NCBI RefSeq assembly: GCF_002116905.1
Contig: NZ_CP015118.1
Coordinates: 6,324,001 to 6,388,000 of the forward strand
Direction of reading: 5' to 3'
DNA length: 64,000 bases
Origin: Piscinibacter gummiphilus
Lineage (GTDB): Bacteria > Pseudomonadota > Gammaproteobacteria > Burkholderiales > Burkholderiaceae_C
Numbering within the stretch: position 1 is the stretch's first letter; each line of letters begins with the position of its first letter. Made by a program: the position numbers and the translations under genes. Shown here one piece after another: positions 62,830-64,000 of this stretch. The notes below the pieces were generated by a model. That model was not told where the DNA came from, ran no database searches, and saw only the letters and a list, made by a program, of their open reading frames with translations.

Positions 62830-63059
62830 GGAGAGCGCCTTTCATTTCCTAGTTTCAGAGAACCATGCGGAGCTTTTACCTATCCCGAACACTCAAGCGA
62901 AGGCGCTGCATCCAGACACAGAATCTGCATTATCAAGTAATTTCCCGAGCGCATGCAAATGATGGAAACCCCTTAGAAATCGCGGGCTTCGGGACTGTTG
63001 TTTTCAAGGCGTCCGTGTAAGAAATGTCCTGCAAGGACGTGAGCTCTCACAATACGGAT

Positions 63060-63704
63060 ATGGATATCTACAAGCCCCTGATTGCACTGCTTGCGATCGT
63101 CAACCCGATCGGCGTAATCCCCTTTTTCATCCATTTCACACAGGGTTTCACCCCAGAACAGCGCGCCCGCACCATACGGGTGAGCGCCTTCAGTGCCTTC
63201 GTCGTGATCGCCCTCAGTGCATTGGCGGGATTGAAGATCATCGAGTTCTTTGGTATTTCACTCGCGTCATTTCAAGTGGGCGGGGGCACGCTTCTGCTGA
63301 TATCTGCGCTGCAAATGCTCAACGCCCAGCCGGCCGAAACTCGACAAGAAGACGTCAGCGAGGGCGACAACAAGGTGGATGCCGGCGACAGCATCGCCGT
63401 CGTGCCCTTGACGATTCCCCTCCTGACCGGCCCGGCGACCATCTCCACGATGGTCATCTATGCCGACAAGACGCACCATTGGTGGGAAATGGCCGTCCTG
63501 ACCGGCTACGGGATCGTGATCGGCATCGCCGTGTGGCTGGCGTTCAGCGCCTCGGGGCGCATCGCCCGGGTCCTCGGCAAGACGGGCATCAACGTGATGA
63601 CGCGGTTGATGGGCCTGATCCTGGCCGCGCTGGCGGTCGAGGTGATGTCGGACGGGCTGCTCAAGCTTTTTCCGGTGCTGGCGGGGGGCACGCTGCCGCA
63701 CTGA
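63060..63704 (+). CDS. MarC family integral membrane protein
   Basis: The 214-residue protein has six membrane helices with the MarC pattern MDIYKPLIALLAIVNPIGVI, FFIHFTQGFTPEQRAR, VPLTIPLLTGPATISTMV and RLMGLILAALAVEVM. MarC was once linked to antibiotic resistance but its function is unknown. ATG 63060 starts the family alignment; ATG 63024 would add 12 residues. Confidence 0.88.
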   Translation: MDIYKPLIALLAIVNPIGVIPFFIHFTQGFTPEQRARTIRVSAFSAFVVIALSALAGLKIIEFFGISLASFQVGGGTLLLISALQMLNAQPAETRQEDVSEGDNKVDAGDSIAVVPLTIPLLTGPATISTMVIYADKTHHWWEMAVLTGYGIVIGIAVWLAFSASGRIARVLGKTGINVMTRLMGLILAALAVEVMSDGLLKLFPVLAGGTLPH

Positions 63705-63801
63705 CCCGGTCCGGGTCCGGCTTCACACGGACTTCATGGTGGCTTCGACGAGGGGAGGGACAGTGCGCTCCATTCCCTTCTGACTGACGGAGCCCGCTTC
63801 C

Positions 63802-64000
63802 ATGAAACCCAGTTCCACCGTGCTCAAGGTGCTGACCGTGATCGCCATCGTCGGCGTGCTGATGATCGCGTTGATGCGCATCGGCAGCCTCGTCGACGAA
63901 CGCCGCGGCCGCGCCGCGGAGGCCGCCCGCAGCATCGAGGAGTCGCAGGCCGGCAGCCAGGCCCTGCTCGGGCCGGCGCTGCAGCAGGTCTGCCACGAGA
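63802..64000 (+). CDS. creD: CreD-like inner membrane protein (5' part, cut by window end)
   Basis: The first 66 codons show a short cytosolic start, one membrane helix (VLTVIAIVGVLMIALMRI) and the CreD-type segment DERRGRAAEAARSIEES, then GPALQQVCHE. CreD is controlled by CreBC and affects colicin tolerance and envelope state in enterobacteria. Most of the gene is beyond the window edge. Confidence 0.75.
   Translation, partial: MKPSSTVLKVLTVIAIVGVLMIALMRIGSLVDERRGRAAEAARSIEESQAGSQALLGPALQQVCHE

Overview
The window is about 64 kb of very GC-rich chromosomal DNA with tightly packed genes, many joined by 1-4 nt start/stop overlaps. Gene content and order (mnmG-rsmG-lysE-parA, recG-oxyR, kefB<>kdsD-kdsC-lptC, ybhP-clsB-ybhN, biotin genes) suggest a betaproteobacterium of the order Burkholderiales, probably near the Rubrivivax/Leptothrix/Roseateles/Rhizobacter group. 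That placement is inferred from gene content. No dnaA, tRNA, rRNA, CRISPR array or insertion sequence was seen. Three parS-like sites and parA/parB suggest the replication-origin side of the chromosome.

Region by region. 1-9.9 kb: end of a LuxR-type regulator, a large lipoprotein, two tandem duplicated membrane hybrid histidine kinases, a sorbosone-dehydrogenase-like enzyme, queA and a small lipoprotein. 9.9-14.2 kb: recG, oxyR, dps and a DJ-1/PfpI protein, a repair and oxidative-stress cluster. 14.2-15.4 kb: a PIN-domain toxin/antitoxin pair preceded by a 19-bp perfect inverted repeat. 15.4-22.2 kb: the prkA-yeaH-spoVR stress module followed by a PAS hybrid kinase. 22.6-29.2 kb: chromosome partitioning and tRNA/rRNA modification (parB, parA, rsmG, mnmG), with argC and a hydrolase between parB and parA.

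29.6-35.6 kb holds the most interesting locus. On the minus strand, in order of transcription, are a LuxR protein with an autoinducer-binding-type domain, a 52-codon gene for a peptide with a double-glycine-type leader, an HlyD-type adaptor, an ABC exporter with an N-terminal C39 peptidase, and an HD-GYP-type protein. This looks like a small exported peptide system (signal or bacteriocin-like) tied to a LuxR regulator and possibly to cyclic-di-GMP turnover. The peptide gene has a hairpin that would hide its Shine-Dalgarno sequence. A TGT-N8-ACAG motif lies about 80-110 bp upstream of both the peptide and luxR starts.

36-46.4 kb: an Na+-type ABC exporter, hydrolase, glutaredoxin-like protein, pirin, glutathione transferase, then a phospholipid operon (EEP phosphatase, clsB, ybhN) and an AsmA protein. 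46.4-53.3 kb: chorismate-using genes (pabB, chorismate-lyase-like), bioA-bioD-bioF, an OpgC-type membrane protein and an SGNH hydrolase. 53.3-59 kb: 2,4-dienoyl-CoA reductase, a lipoprotein esterase, a KefB-type antiporter. 59.1-64 kb: kdsD-kdsC-lptC followed by an SDR instead of lptA, a glycine-rich RNA-binding protein, marC, and the start of creD at the window edge.
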